A DNA stretch of 64,000 nucleotides from Parelaphostrongylus tenuis (taxonomy: Eukaryota > Nematoda > Chromadorea > Rhabditida > Metastrongylidae): assembly GCA_019055375.1 (NCBI GenBank), contig JAHQIW010001543.1:58280-122279 (forward strand), given 5' to 3'. Each line of letters opens with the position of its first letter. Position 1 is the stretch's first letter. Position numbers and translations under genes: made by a program. Below the pieces are notes generated by a model. The model searched no databases. It was given only the letters and a program-made list of their open reading frames with translations, and was not told where the DNA came from. Below, in pieces: positions 13,895 through 26,869 of this stretch.

Positions 13895-16800
13895 CGCATG
13901 TGGCGCAGTGGTTAGAGGTGCTCTGAGTCGCACACGAGGTCAATGGTTCGATCTTGCGCTCATGGCTCACCAAGCCATCCATCGCTCCGGGGTCGGTAAA
14001 TTGGTATCAGACAGGTCTCAGACTTGTCTGGGAGGATGAGCAGCACTGACTCGGTTCAGCGGGAGGCCACCGCGAATCAATGTAAAGGCCAGATATGCAT
14101 TCAATCACCTCAAACGAAGTTAATAATTAAAGTCGAATGCATGGCGCATCCCTCAGGGATTGATCAACGCCAAGAGCTTTATCCTTTTATCCTTTTATAT
14201 TATATATATATATATATTATATATATATATATATATTCGATTAGCTATCGGCTGATCACGAAAAGCCTCGAAAAATATTGCTATGCACTCCACCAGAGAA
14301 AACTTTGACATGTGTAGGTGCCAAACTTTTTTCTAAGTGCTATAAAATGTTCTTCTCCATTCCTAACATATCATCCATGTAGAGCATCTTGTTTACATTA
14401 TGAAAATATAAATATATGCCCCCTTGTAAGATTTGATACTAAAACCATAACCAGCAAATTTATCAACCAGAACTCATTGAAATTGCTTAACGACACTATT
14501 CAAGGTATGCGCCATCAGCCTGAACACATTTCTGACATTTCTCAGGCAACAAATCAATGCCACATCATATAACTCGTCATCTCTAAATCCAAAGAGAATT
14601 GTCAATCCTCGATGCAAATGATTGATGTCTCGGAACTTCTTCTCGCTCAGGAAGTGCTCCAGCAATCGGAAGAGGTGACAGTCAGACTCAAAATCATCGG
14701 CTAACTTCTTGAAAGTCAGAGTGAGATTCTTTTTGAATGCTTCGATGACGGCCTCTCCATCAACTTCGTGTGGACGTCCACAGCGTAGCTGGTCGTTCAA
14801 GTTGGTAATACCGGTGGGAAACTCAGCAAAGAAGCAAAAAAGTGTTCCCTTGGACACAAATCCTTGAGCCTTTGCATGATTGATTTCTCAGGCGATCTGG
14901 GCATCGCGTTTCAATTTGTGACTGTAAAGCAGCAAATTGCGATAAGATTTCGTCGAGCAGCCATGATGCGGCAAGTATAGACAAATTTGGTACCAAAAGG
15001 AAGCTCAGAAAATTCTGCACAAAGAGGTGTTTGATTCATTGCTTGAGAAATGATATGTTTTCAGGCTGATGGCGCGTACCTTAATTAGTGCTGTTATGCA
15101 ATTTAATCGCTTCTGGTTAATGAATTTTGTGTTCATTGCCCTAACGTTAAAACTTATGAGAAGGCATTTCTACACAAATATGAGTAAGCCAGTGAGGAAA
15201 AGCTTTTCGTCTTCTGTATTTCAGTAATTTGCATACACGATCTCATTTCGCAGCAGATCATCATTCTTTGTTGTCCCTTACTTATGATTACGCTGAATAG
15301 CATAAATTTCATCCTGCAGTTCTATAATGTATTTAATCTTACGTTTATCTTGATGTGAAAAGTGATGGTAAACTAACATGTCCTACTGTTTTATTCTCAT
15401 GTACGAAGAATCGCACAACAGTGAAACCGCCATCAACCAATCGTCCAATGATGGTCTCCCCAGACATTAGGGTTTCATCTCTCACGCGAAGTTTTCCGAG
15501 TTTGGAGAACACCTTCAGTGTGGACTTGTCCAGTCTGTATTGGCGCTGAAAAAGTAAAGAGTAGATAATGTGGTAACCAAAGAGGAAAAATGAGCCACGT
15601 GATCACCTCCCAGTTAATGTCCTTATAGTCCGAATTTACTGGTATTTTGGAGTTATTAGAGAATCCCGCCGAAGGTGTATCATCCCACTGCATTGCTCCA
15701 CGCTGCGCAGGAACCTGAACTCTAGGCAAATTTGGCAATGCACCTGATAAATTTTCATTATAGACAGTATTGTCAAAAAGCATTATAACACGAGCTTTTG
15801 AGCTGCTATGCACAACATTACTCCTTTTTATATGATGTAAAGAAGCCAGACTAGTGGACTCTTACGATAGCACTGTCCTGAAGATCCTTCATTCCAATTT
15901 CGTCGCCATAGTAGAAGTTGTTTGTGCCAGGGAGTATTAGCTGAACCATGAGCAACAGCTCCGCCTGAGCACGACTTTCAACTCGCGAAGCCACCCGGGA
16001 AAGCCATGGATTACCGAACTGAAATCTACTTAAAATGATTATCATGCAAAAGTGATAAATTCTCACCGTCCTACCTCCCACTGAGGCCAGACTTTCGGAT
16101 TGTTGGAGTGGAAGAGCAGGATGTCTGAGAGGATTTCATGCACGCAACTGGCCACACCTTCGTTCTTGTTGCAGATATCTATAACTATGTAATCTTTGTA
16201 AGAAATAAAAAACTCCAAATGATAAACACTAGACGCACCAGAGTCCTTTTTGACTTGACCGAGTTCGTAATTGATCACCGAGTCAAGACCGCTATTCACC
16301 AGCACCTTCTTGTCTTTCTCTTTTGCATCCTCCCGAGACGTGAACAGTGCACTGTATTTAGGGTGAATAAGAAGTAAAAAGAAAAAACATTAACGAATCT
16401 TCTCTGTAAGTAAACAATATTCACAGGACCAAAAATAGAGTACTAAATTTTCCCATTAGACGAGGGCGTGTGTATAGCAGTGGTTGAATTATCTCACGAC
16501 ACTCATTATGGTCTTGGGTCAGATTTTGTCTCAGGCTGATAGAGTCCCGCATCGCTTTGAAACTTGTCTGTCGTAGAGTGAATATGTATTAAGTCACCCT
16601 AAACTTTTTAGTAAAGTCAAATACACAGCGAGCCAAGTGCGAAAGTCAACCGCTAAACTCATTTCCTTCATTCATTGGTCAGGCATCAATAAAGTTGTGT
16701 TGCACTTGCCAATGGGAGTTGCTATTGCTGAGATAACCTAGGGCAAACTTCTCACATTTTCTTGCCAGCAACCTTGGAGTTTTCTTTGGTGAATGAGTCC

Positions 16801-19800
16801 ACATGGTTACGGATATCACTGATCACGTCGGCAATCGCAGCCCAGTTCTGAAAAATCAGTTTAGGTGAGGACATAAAAGAAAAAAACCGTTAACGACAAT
16901 AGTACAAAATACCGGGGTTGAGCCATCAGGAGAACGAGCCAGATATTCAATACCACTCAAATGGAAACCATCCACTCCTCGTTCAATCCACGATGAAAGT
17001 ACATTCTGTAAATGAACATTAGGAATTACCATTTTAGTTTTTGAGTGCAACATTCAACAAGAGTGCTTAGATACGAGTAAACTGGGAACTGAGATAACTG
17101 CGAGCCGGAGATTACCCTTTCCCGTACTCAGTAATTTCACTACTCTATCGAAGCTCAGTAATTTCACCAAACTATCGAAGCTCTCATAGTGCCTTGTATA
17201 GCCATATCTTAACCTAATCGGTAGTATTAACGGTACAAGCGCGAACAATCACCCGTCACACCCGTCAGCGGGATTGATTGCGGGAATACGAATGAGCATG
17301 ATACCCACTAAAGCTGAAACCGTGGGTGGAACAGCAATTTTCCACTTATACAACCTTTTACTGAAAGCGCAGTTGTTCTTCGCGCTTCTGAGAATTGTAT
17401 CGTTGAGATTTTCTCGACGACAGTTTTTTTTTTTTTTTTTGAGGAGCCCTGATGGCACTGATCCGAATGGTTTATGCAAGCCGGTTCCATAGAAAGTGAA
17501 CGTTTTCTATCAAGAGGGCGCCGCGTACAAATTTCGAAGAGTTCTAAGGAGTATGAACTCGATTCCCTGCAACAAAAAAACTCTTTGAATAAAAATTCGT
17601 TGTTTATAACCCAAGTTTTTGGTTAATCAATATGAGAAGCGTATTTGTTCTAAGAGCAGAAGATAAAAACCAGCTAGTGAATTTCTTGAGTCTTCAAACT
17701 TATAGAAGCGGTTTCCTGCTCATTGGGTTAGGGGTCTCATTATTGAAAAAAGGATTTTCATGAAAAGTTTCTGCTTGTGGTTCCTTTATAATGACTTTAA
17801 AAAATCCTTTCTTTTTGAATGATCGGTTAATTTGACAACAGTCAAAAGAACGATAACAGCAAATAAATGCATTTGTTAAGAACCTCTCTATGGCATCTAG
17901 ACTAAGAACCACTATGTGTCCTCTCTGTGACGATTTGTTTATCGCTACTCTCATACTCCCATCTGCCAGTTCATACTCGAAGGGCTTATCGTGCTAATCA
18001 AACAAACGTAATCTCACGGCTAATGAATTCACTCAAGCACATTTTGTATACTGATGAAGTGTTGACAGCCAAAATCATGACAATAACCATCGACTTACAA
18101 ACATGTTCGATCGAACGACTGAATCCTGCCAGTTCAAAATGGCCGATCGGCTGTTGTCCGGCTCGTGCATGTAGTAAAAACCTTTGTGTTCGCTGAAGTG
18201 TTTGTTCGCCGTCCCTTGCTTTCTCCAATGATAGAACTACAACATAATTCACTCAAAGGAATTGCGTTAATCAATAAACTAATATTAGATCTAACCCCGG
18301 AATAGTTTTTATTCGGCTCGATGCTTGCCGATGAAGATTTCAAAAACCAATCGTGCTTGATAGAAGTGGTTGCTATGGGCAGACTGATCACAAGTTTCAT
18401 CTCTAAAAGAACAATCTTCAGTTGTTTTCCAATTCTCTAAGGACTTCTTAGTGCCTTCTATCAGACCAGCTTCGTCGTATCATTCTTCAGAAGAGTAATG
18501 GGAAATTCCTTAGATTTGAAGGAAAACAAATAGAAGCGCCACAAGAGATTGAAGGATTACCACATGTATTAAAGGTCAATCTCCCTTAGATAAACAATGA
18601 TGAGGAGCAATTCGACCCGGTTGGTAATTCCATGAAGTTGGCAATTATTGTCCACCTTTTTTTCACTCGTGTTGCAAATATTGATAAAACTAACCGCTAG
18701 AGGTTAAAAAATCTCTAAAGCAGGGACTTGTGAGCGCTTGTGAAGAAATGGAGGAAAACTTCTATGTGGACTAAAGTGCACTCAAGTGAATCAGCCTACG
18801 ATTTTTGAAAATCCGATTTTCTTGAAAATCACTTCAAATTCATTTGATCCTTTCTCATTTAGACGATACCTTTATCATGTATGCGAGCAATAGCCTCGTC
18901 GGCCAACTGGTTTGCTCCGAGTTTTGGGTCCATTTGTTCAAAATTGAGAACTGCGTTCGAAAAATCGTCGGAAATCAGGAAAGGTATCGGCCATACGGTC
19001 TAGAATGCAAATATCTTATTCTGAAAACATAGTAAAACTCAGGTGAATAAATGAACCTGCACGCCGCTTTTTCGAAGGTTCTCTAAACGATTTATGAGAC
19101 CTTGCATATCACCGTAACCATCACCGTCCGAGTCCTGGAACGAAGGCACCCATACCTAAGAAAAGAAGCCTATGAGCATCACAAAATTAGAAATTGTGAC
19201 CATTTTGCTAACTAATTGTGACAGAACTCAAACTAATTAGGATTTCCCCTTAAATTTTTACAAACTGATTTATATTTCCGACTATATAAGATGAATAAAC
19301 TGGAATTCCAAATTCATTTTTACTTAAGTGTGCCCTCAGAAAAAAAAGTTTCCTAAGTCCATATTTCCGCAGCAAAAATTAGGGAAAATGCGGTGACCTT
19401 TCCACCAGGTATGAGTTATGCACAATGTCAAGTATGGACAATTGCGAGTTTGTTAAAATCTTTTTCCCTGCATCCAAGAAAACTCAAATATAAATCCTCA
19501 CAGAACAGTACTTTCCTATCCTTATTTTTTACGTACGTAGATTTTTGAATAAATTGTTTTATGATAGAGCTAATATCTAACACTGTACGTGATGGCCGAT
19601 TGCCACCAATTCGGCTTGGCTTTTGCATGACATCCTGGACTGAACACAACCAGAAAGATAGATGTCAGGAACAACAGAATCCAAAGGATCCAAAACAACA
19701 CGAAGAGGAACAGCCTGGAAATGAAAAGTGGAATAGTTTGAATAGATGCAGTTGGAAGATAGTTCAAAGATGCCAGTTCACTTTATGGGGATATTTTCAT

Positions 19801-22800
19801 TACGAATGCAAAAAAAGGAAAAATTTGGTCTGAAATGAAAGAGGCAAAACCATATTTAGACTAGAAAACTAGTTTCCAGTAAACTCCGACTTAGGTGATA
19901 GAGAATAACAAAGGACAAAAGAAAAACCTCGGTGTTGATCATCGCCTAAGTGATGCGCTAAGCACTCGACATGTTAAACTTTTTTTGAGGTGATACAATA
20001 ATGCATATCAGGCGCTAACAATAGCTCGCGGTGGTATGAAATCAGTGATTTACTCCATCAGACAGGTTTGGTGCCAATTCGCAGAACTTTAGAGGGATGG
20101 AAGGTTAAGTGAGCTTGGACGTGGGATCGATCCACTGGTGAACCTGAATGTCACAGGATATCTCCAAGCATTGCGTTACACGAGCCCTTTGTAAGAGATT
20201 ACTGGTGAAAAAGTCACATAATAGTGAGATTACGACTGTCTTAAATGACTAAGCGATCTGGGTAACTCCTGCCAAAAATTTTTACTTTTTTCCAAATATT
20301 TTTTTATTTCTTCTCATCAAATCAAAATCCCTAGTTTAATTAATGCCTATGACAATTCGTAGTCAAAAACTGATGTGCACTCTCAGTTTGTCACCATCTG
20401 GCATCATCTATAATTCCACTAATTAATAGGACTGAGACACGCCAGTAAAGGCTCAACATGTGTCGACCTCAAATCAAAAGACGTCGTCAGTTTGAGTGGA
20501 AAGTAAAGTCTCAAAATTATGTGCCTTATTTTGACCAAATTTGGAGGTAATTGAATTGTGAGCAGTAAGCCGGTGTTGTCTCGTGGATTTGCTTCTTAAT
20601 TGGACTTAAGTCCTTTGCTCAGTTTAGGAAGTCTTCCTGGCGTATTTATATTTCCTTGTACATTATAGCTTACCATCCACCCTGGTCACAATGAGGAATC
20701 GAAGCATTGAAAATGATCGTCAACTGTCTTTTCCAGAGTCTTAATAATTAAATGCAAAGATCGCAAGGTGAAAAGTCACTTTTAAGATTTTTGATCTGGT
20801 GAAAATGTTGGAAAAATAGTTTGCTCTGTTCAGAAATCAAGATTTTCCTCGTAATAAAATAAATATGCCCCAACATATGTGCGCGGATTTCGACGATTAT
20901 CTGGAGGGGAAAAATGAAGCGTTCAGTGCTGATCAATAATAATTCACTATTCATTCAATTCCACTGGGTATCGTTGAGATGATTGAATGCATATATGGCC
21001 CATACTCGTAGAGGGCTGCCGATGTGTAGAAATAGTGGTCCTAATCGCTTACGCAGCTCTCGCATCAGCTTGCCGATCCCGGATAGATGACGGACTGGTT
21101 TGTTAGGAACGTGTGATCCAATCAACAATTATGTGTGCACTACAAAGCATCTCTAGCCGCGCTATAACGTTCCCCATTACAGTCGATGTAAATAAATTCC
21201 AATTAGACACTTTTTAGGCACTTTATTGATCGGACTTCACAGCGTTTTTTTCACTGTGCAGATCTCAGTACTTCTGAATTCAGTTCGTTTTTCGTGTTCA
21301 CCTTGAACAACGTAGAATATTCGTGAGGAGGATCTCCTTTCAAACTCGAGGACAGTCTGACTGTGGCGCTACATAAGGCGCTGTTGCTGACGCTGTACAG
21401 AGTTAGGGGTAGAGGGGTGGAATGTGGTTACACGCGCGCCACGACCACAATCACAACCACTCGGCTGCGGCGCTCCCAAAATAATGAAGATTCCAATTAT
21501 GATACGCTTTGCTTTCTAAACGCTCAATACAACACCCTTTGGCACGGATATACTCTATGTAACGGGTCTAAATGTCCCACTAACGAAGGGAGTACATAGT
21601 GATATTTGGTGGGCGGGAGCAGAAGTTGAAATCGGGCCAAAAACGAGCATGTGGTTCTATTGAGACGCGGATAAACTAAGGAGACGTCCACCCTGCCTCT
21701 GTCACATTCAAATTAACTTATGCCTTCCAGATGTGATGCACGCAATCATCTCCATTCGTGCGTGAGGGCGCAAGTACGGACGAATTGTGTCCGCCCGTTA
21801 ATTTGACCAAAAACCTGCAATTAAGTGACCGGAAGGTAATTTATTTTGTAAAACTCCCTTGCAGTCAGTCTAACGGAATCGCACATCACTAACTTGACCA
21901 ATTACCAAGTTGACGTTCATGATTTTTCTAAGCCGATTGACGATTTGAAAGACATTAAAAAAATACGATGATTCGAGTCTTGTGAATTTGGAAAGACTTT
22001 TGAGAAGAAAAAAAAAAGTATTGCCAGAATGCTATACTTTTTATATTCGGAAAGGATAGACGAATGATTGACAGTTCTAGATGTTGCGGAAATTTAAAAC
22101 CCCTTCGTTAAGAAAACTTATGGCAGTACCGTAACAATGACAAGCGAACAAAGATAATCGAGCAGTGACGAATTCTATTTCGTAAAAAATACATTTCTAG
22201 GTGTACTTTGTATAAAACGATGAAAATGAACTTTGGAGTGGACCCTGAAAAGGGCAAAGTGCAATCATTTCTAACATTATATCAAAGTCTCAAGTCCACC
22301 CTCATAAAGGCCTTACTAAAATTGCATATTTCATATCACCAGAAGAGTAAGCTGAGTTATATATAGATATCAAATGGGAGTAATCTATATCTATAGATGC
22401 TGGACAAGAACACTTAAATCAAAGACATCATAGGATTTCGGCCTACTAAATCTCATTCGATAATTACATAGATTTTTGGAAACGCTCCTGGTATACTGTG
22501 TCTCTTTATGATTCGTTTTGTATGTGTTTCATTGTTAATGAGCGTAATAATAATAAGAGATTCGATTGACATTCTGTTAGGAAAGAACCGAATGCAAACT
22601 ATCAATTGGCAAAAGGATATGAATTGCTGGTAAAATTTGATCATTCGACGATGGATTACTGTGTCTGAGATCGTTCTATGACTATGACATAGCAGATGCC
22701 ATTTACCTGAGCGTGATTCTCACACCAGAAAATATTCTAGTTCACGGATGAAGATGAAGTCAAGTTAATCAGAAACGGCGATTAAGAGCTCAGACCTGGC

Positions 22801-24469
22801 AAATTTCCATTGCGGATGGTTCCTGTATGGTTCGAGTTCTTCTTCAGTCAAAGCAACACCATCACCACGTGATGTGGAGCGAGCACTCTGATGACCTGGT
22901 TCCATAGTAACCTCTTCATGGTCCTAAAAGTACGAGCAGATCACCGACTATCCGAGGAACATCGTTTTGTTGAGACCATGATTGAATCAGATAAATCTAC
23001 TTCTGGATACTGAGCGTCTATTTCAAAGTGATCACTCTTCACAAAACCATATCCTCAACGGCACATCGTTATCGGAACTTGAAAAAATAAAAACTTCTCA
23101 GACGTTAGTGAATCGCAATAGCTCCATGACACAGTAAAGAGGCATGATAAATTCCTACTCATTACTGTCCAAACGGCGAGAAGGTGATTACCGAGCTTTA
23201 TGTCATTGAAAAATATAAAGTATACCCCCGTATTGGTCATCAAGCAGTATAGGTGCGTTTCACAGTGCTCATTAAAAAATGAGACATCTTTACATTCTCT
23301 TATCAAAACATTTCGAGCGTACTATCCGCTATCAATCGTGTAATCAGTCGAATTGTAAAGTTTTCGTTTTGACAACGGACGACAAAAAGGGCAGTGTCGA
23401 TAGAGTGTGGGGTTCTCCTATGGCGAACAGCTGGTGCGAACAGATGAATGCTCGACATTACAAAATGTCGGAAAAACACAAGTGCACGTTACGATGAGAC
23501 CGTCTAATCCGCTCAGACAAAATTTCATCAAAACAAGGCCACTATCGCTCAAGTACAGATATTTCAGCTGTCACGATAATGCGCACTATTTTTTGAACTC
23601 CATATTTCCTTCTTCACTCCTGTTCAGTGTTCACATTTTTAACCTTTGGAAGAAAGCTACGGCAAAAAAATGGCTGTCGGACGTCTAGACGCTTATTCTT
23701 TCTCAAGAATAAAGCAAAGTTTGAGTTTTGAAAGTAGATCGAAGTAATTCCTCTTGCCAAACACAGCATACCGTAATGGATCTACACAATAAGGACTGTG
23801 CTTCAATAAATTTTGCATAAAATTAGAAAACGCTCCAATTTTTAGCATAGACACGAAGCAATACTAAAAAAAACCAAAACGTCTGCATAGTGGCTCATTT
23901 TACTGTTTTCAATAATCCACCTGGCCTTTCAACCAACTATTTTCAAAAACCTTGGCTCTTGTGAAGAGTTGTGGTTCAATATTTTTAAAGTTTTTCTAAA
24001 TTGATTTCTTTATATGAGGAATCAGAAGAGAACGCTTAGGCTTAGGCTTGGGTTTAGACTTAGGCTTAGGCTTAAAGAACTGATGTGACCACAATTCTTC
24101 ATTAGTTTTAGAATCTCTTTAGAAAAATTCCATGTATTCTGATGAGGGGGACGAGACCGCCGTAACGTACGTTAGTCCGTTGTCATATCAAACCTCGAAG
24201 GGCTTAGAACAGTCTCTCAGAATTCACAAAGCTTCTCATTTTGAATTTTATGAACGAAAAAAAAAGACTTCTCATGAAAGTTTGAGCACTGAATGAAAAA
24301 GCGCTACCTTATTGAAGGTAATTGGCTTTCCTGACGGCTGAACAGGAGGCAACGGATTTTTGGAAACGGCAGTTATATAGCTTTCAGTTTTCACTCCACG
24401 ATCGACATCGTACAGATGAGGGGTTTTGCCTTTAGAGCCAGGCATGAGGCCTTCCTTAGCATCTTCCAT
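12493..24469 (-). CDS. SLC3A-type (4F2hc/CD98hc-like) amino-acid transporter heavy chain
   Basis: Type II membrane glycoprotein heavy chain that pairs with an SLC7 light chain; comparable to C. elegans atgp-1/atgp-2. Exons, 5' to 3': 24308-24469, 22796-22923, 19582-19714, 19057-19155, 18870-18999, 18296-18402, 18099-18236, 17949-17993, 16913-17005, 16756-16847, 16239-16351, 16075-16178, 15866-16018, 15607-15714, 15387-15545, 13494-13583, 12493-12609. All phases agree and total 1971 nt, 656 codons plus stop, a normal family length. Order: cytosolic N-terminus (54 aa plus exon 2, with LTEEELEPY before the membrane); one TM segment in exon 3 ([20 protein letters not shown]) followed at once by a Cys, where 4F2hc forms its disulfide with the light chain; then an alpha-amylase-like ectodomain: [12 protein letters not shown] (exon 9), [13 protein letters not shown] (exon 13), [14 protein letters not shown] (exon 14), and a C-terminal beta domain ending [10 protein letters not shown]. 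The catalytic-nucleophile Asp of the GFRxD motif is Ser (GFHLS), so it is probably not a glucosidase. Exon 8 (45 nt) is the least certain. Confidence 0.9.
12770..13060 (-). repeat. SINE-3-like, reversed, ending in a G run
   Basis: gcactcaatttattcgaatc, gtcctcg-type body and ggggatagctgagctgatgc. It separates the last two SLC3A exons. Confidence 0.45.
13024..13050. repeat. G-homopolymer run
   Basis: gggggagaggg followed by about 20 consecutive G at the edge of a SINE-3-like repeat; a matching 11-C run occurs near 7707. Confidence 0.9.
13807..13891. repeat. (TA)n microsatellite next to a SINE
   Basis: About 85 bp of almost pure TA, immediately before a SINE-1 head; another TA run (14198-14236) follows the same SINE. 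Confidence 0.95.
13892..14190 (+). repeat. SINE-1 (tRNA-derived), complete
   Basis: The tRNA-like head gagcgca...tgcgctc closes a 7-bp acceptor stem; A box tggcgcagtggttagagg, B box ggttcgatctt. A conserved body (gggaggatgagcagcact, ccaccgcgaatca, aaaggccagatatgcatt) ends in an agctttatccttttatcc tail. Reference copy of the family. Confidence 0.85.
14499..15085 (-). mobile_element. mariner deletion derivative with terminal inverted repeats
   Basis: Ends aaggtaYgcgccatcagcct occur inverted at both sides with flanking TA. Minus-strand frames show a mariner N-terminus: [14 protein letters not shown], then [20 protein letters not shown] and [11 protein letters not shown]. The catalytic half is missing, so it is about 587 bp instead of roughly 1.3 kb. 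It lies in an SLC3A gene intron. Confidence 0.75.
19715..22795. other. SLC3A intron 2, no nested gene seen
   Basis: A 3.1-kb intron with a SINE-1 head fragment (about 20090-20160, reversed) and a SINE-3 (21205-21480); the rest is unremarkable AT-rich sequence. Confidence 0.5.
21205..21480 (-). repeat. SINE-3
   Basis: Left end ggcactttattgatcggact is the reverse of the gactaatcaataaagtgcct tail; the head cgcgcgccacgaccac...accactcggctgcg is at the right. Confidence 0.75.
24032..24078 (+). repeat. Short telomere-like array (TTAGGC)n
   Basis: About seven units, cttaggcttaggcttgggtt and so on, in the intron after SLC3A exon 1. Confidence 0.75.
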
Positions 24470-24960
24470 GGAGGCGGCAAATCACAGAGAATTCGGGCGT
24501 TCGTGGGAAAAGCCGCAGAGCAGGATCTGTTGGTCACAGCGCTGATGAGCACTATTGACACCACAGCCGATTAGAAACAGACGTCGACGTGCGACGGCGG
24601 GCCGGCAGTCAGACACGCAGATCCCGCCCAAGTGGGTGGCCCGACCATCCAGAAACTCCTAACTGGTCATTTCATCGCCTCGGGACGAACGCCGCTCGTC
24701 GCGCATCGCGGCTACATCAGAAGCTACTACCTATCAAATGTCCCATTATACGATATAGGCAGGATTTTATAAGAGGATTACAGAAAATCGAAGGTTGGCA
24801 TTCGCCCTCCGTGGGACCTGGGACTCTGTATTGCTCTAACGGGGCTGTTCCATTCGTTTTCATGAGCACAATTCGTATGCGAGAGCGAGAAACTAGCGCT
24901 CAATCAGCGACTGATCAAGCGGGATTGGCCGCTACAGGGCTAGGACGTTCATTAAGCTAT
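24470..24960. promoter_or_regulatory. GC-richer region upstream of the SLC3A start
   Basis: Base composition rises sharply just upstream of the ATG at 24469 (cggcgggccggcagtcagac, cgccgctcgtcgcgcatcgc). It probably holds the 5' UTR and promoter. A 124-codon plus-strand frame here has no recognised domain. No trans-splice acceptor of TTTCAG type was seen right before the ATG. Confidence 0.35.
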
Positions 24961-25457
24961 TAAGCTGCTGCGATTCCCATTATCTATCCGCTAGAAATCG
25001 TCAACACATCGACGATGAGAGTATGTTTACAAAATCGATTGCTCAACATATTCTGCGGCGAAAACAGATATAGTTTGGAAATGCTGCGGATTTATGTTTA
25101 CGTTGTCATAGTTACGATATCGAGAAAGTACAAAGCGAACGCAATACTATTTCATTGAAACATCGCGCTGCTCCACTAATAAATTTGAATAGGTTGAATA
25201 CGACAAAAACTCCCTCAGGACGGCGAAGTAGCAACTGTTCTGAGTTCGTTCTCAATAAATCGCAAGCCCAATTAATAATCACGCGAGGTCTGATTTTGCT
25301 CTGCTGACGCAATGGATATAACGCTTAATTTATTGCGCCGTTTATCGAACAATCCGTACAAATCAAGCCGGCTCCTGTGTACCCTAAAAATCATTCCTGA
25401 AGTGGTCACATCTACACGTTGGGTGCTAACAAATGATTTGTAAGGACATCGTCGTGA

Positions 25458-25592
25458 TATATATATAATATATATATATATATATACATATATATGTATA
25501 TATATGTATAAATGTAATGTACACATATATAAATGTATATATATATATATATATAAATGTATATATATATATAAATGTATATATTATATATG
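25458..25592. repeat. AT-rich microsatellite (TA/TATG units)
   Basis: Interrupted (TA)n with repeated atgtatatata segments. Confidence 0.9.
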
Positions 25593-26349
25593 GGTATATG
25601 TTCACGGTGCGTAAAAAGTTCTGATAACCTTCATTTTGTTGATTTTAGCATTAATATGATATTTTTCAAGAACGAATTGATTGAATTTCTTATTTATTTT
25701 TAGTCTAAAATCTGTTTCACATATTTGTCTATGTTCATTTGTGCTCAAGTTATGGATCCCAAAAATTAACGAATCACAGTGGTTGTGTTGCTCAAGATGC
25801 TCACACCCGTTTCCGCAGTATTCGTCCCAAGCGCGTGTGTCATAGCTGAACCACTCCATAATCTGCATAAGCGACGTCAACTTTTCAACGAGGGAAGTTC
25901 GCAGTAGCAAATATCTAGGCCATAGTCCATTGCCGGCCTCTCTGATGGTCTGGGCCGGCATTAGCACCAGTGGAAAAGCGGCGTTGGTCTTAATCAACGA
26001 AAACGTCTAAATCAACGCTACCAGCTATCACCACCAAGCTTTGGAATATTTTGGCGTCGACGAATTTACGCTTCAGCAGGATTGAGGTCTTGCGCATTCA
26101 GTCCATCAAACGATTGCTATCTGTCATGTGTAGTTTTCAGACTTTTGGCGCAGGGACATTTGGTAGTCAAATTCGTCATATCTCAATCCAGTGGACTCCT
26201 CCGTGTGGCTCACACTGGAGGTAAAAGTCTCGCCTACTCGCTGCACTACCGTAGACGAGCTTAGAAATATCAAAACTTTCTACCAACCTTGTATATGAAC
26301 ATATTTCCACAGAACATAAGCCTTTTACGAGGCTTTGTATTGCGTGTTG

Positions 26350-26396
26350 GTGGTTTACGTACGTTTCGACGGTTTCGTCCGTCTCATCAGTACCAC
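26350..26396 (-). ncRNA. Hammerhead ribozyme, second sequence family
   Basis: Minus strand: stem I GUGGUA/AACCAC (5 of 6 pairs, mismatch next to the cleavage site), CUGAUGA, stem II GACGG/CCGUC (5 bp, 6-nt loop), GAAA, stem III AC/GU with a GUAC loop, GUA. The core is consensus. Stem I and stem III sequences differ from the 62.7-kb family. Confidence 0.7.
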
Positions 26397-26554
26397 ATGC
26401 CCCATACTAAGGGTAACAAAAGGGAATATGCTATAGGATTCGACAAGTGGAATATCACATGTTGCAGTATCTTTCTGTCAGTCGATGTTTTGCGGCTTTT
26501 ATCTTATAGACATTGCATTTAATTCTACTATTTTTTCAAGAATCTCCTCAAAGA

Positions 26555-26592
26555 ATATATATATATATATTTAATATATATATATATATTTA
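26555..26592. repeat. (TA)n microsatellite
   Basis: Two short pure TA runs separated by tttaa. Confidence 0.85.
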
Positions 26593-26869
26593 CATATTTA
26601 TTTGTTTATTCATTTGCACTCGTTAATTTTTTGGTCTGAGATTTTTCACGATTTAATGTTTCGTGCACACTCTTAGCTCTACTGTATTTAGATTTTCAAC
26701 AAAAAATCGAATGAGATCTTGTTTTAGACAGGATACAAGCGAACACCTGAAGGACCTCCTGCCAAGTTCTCATCAACGCAGCGCAGCTCGTTATACGTCA
26801 CTTATTAGAATGAAAGGCTCATAGTCAATGGAGAATCGGCGAGACTGTGTCATTTTTCGGGGGTGGGGG

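Noticed and set aside
13892..13962. Possible true tRNA gene
   Set aside because: The tRNA-like head is followed by the same SINE body at many loci, and the anticodon arm does not fold cleanly; it is a SINE head.
24589..24963. 124-codon plus-strand frame near the SLC3A start
   Set aside because: High GC lowers stop frequency here; no domain, no splice or start context, and it is antisense to the probable promoter.
25602..25997. 131-codon minus-strand frame as a mariner gene
   Set aside because: The left edge resembles a mariner-type end (gtgcgtaaaaagttctgata), but no transposase motif or matching right end was found.
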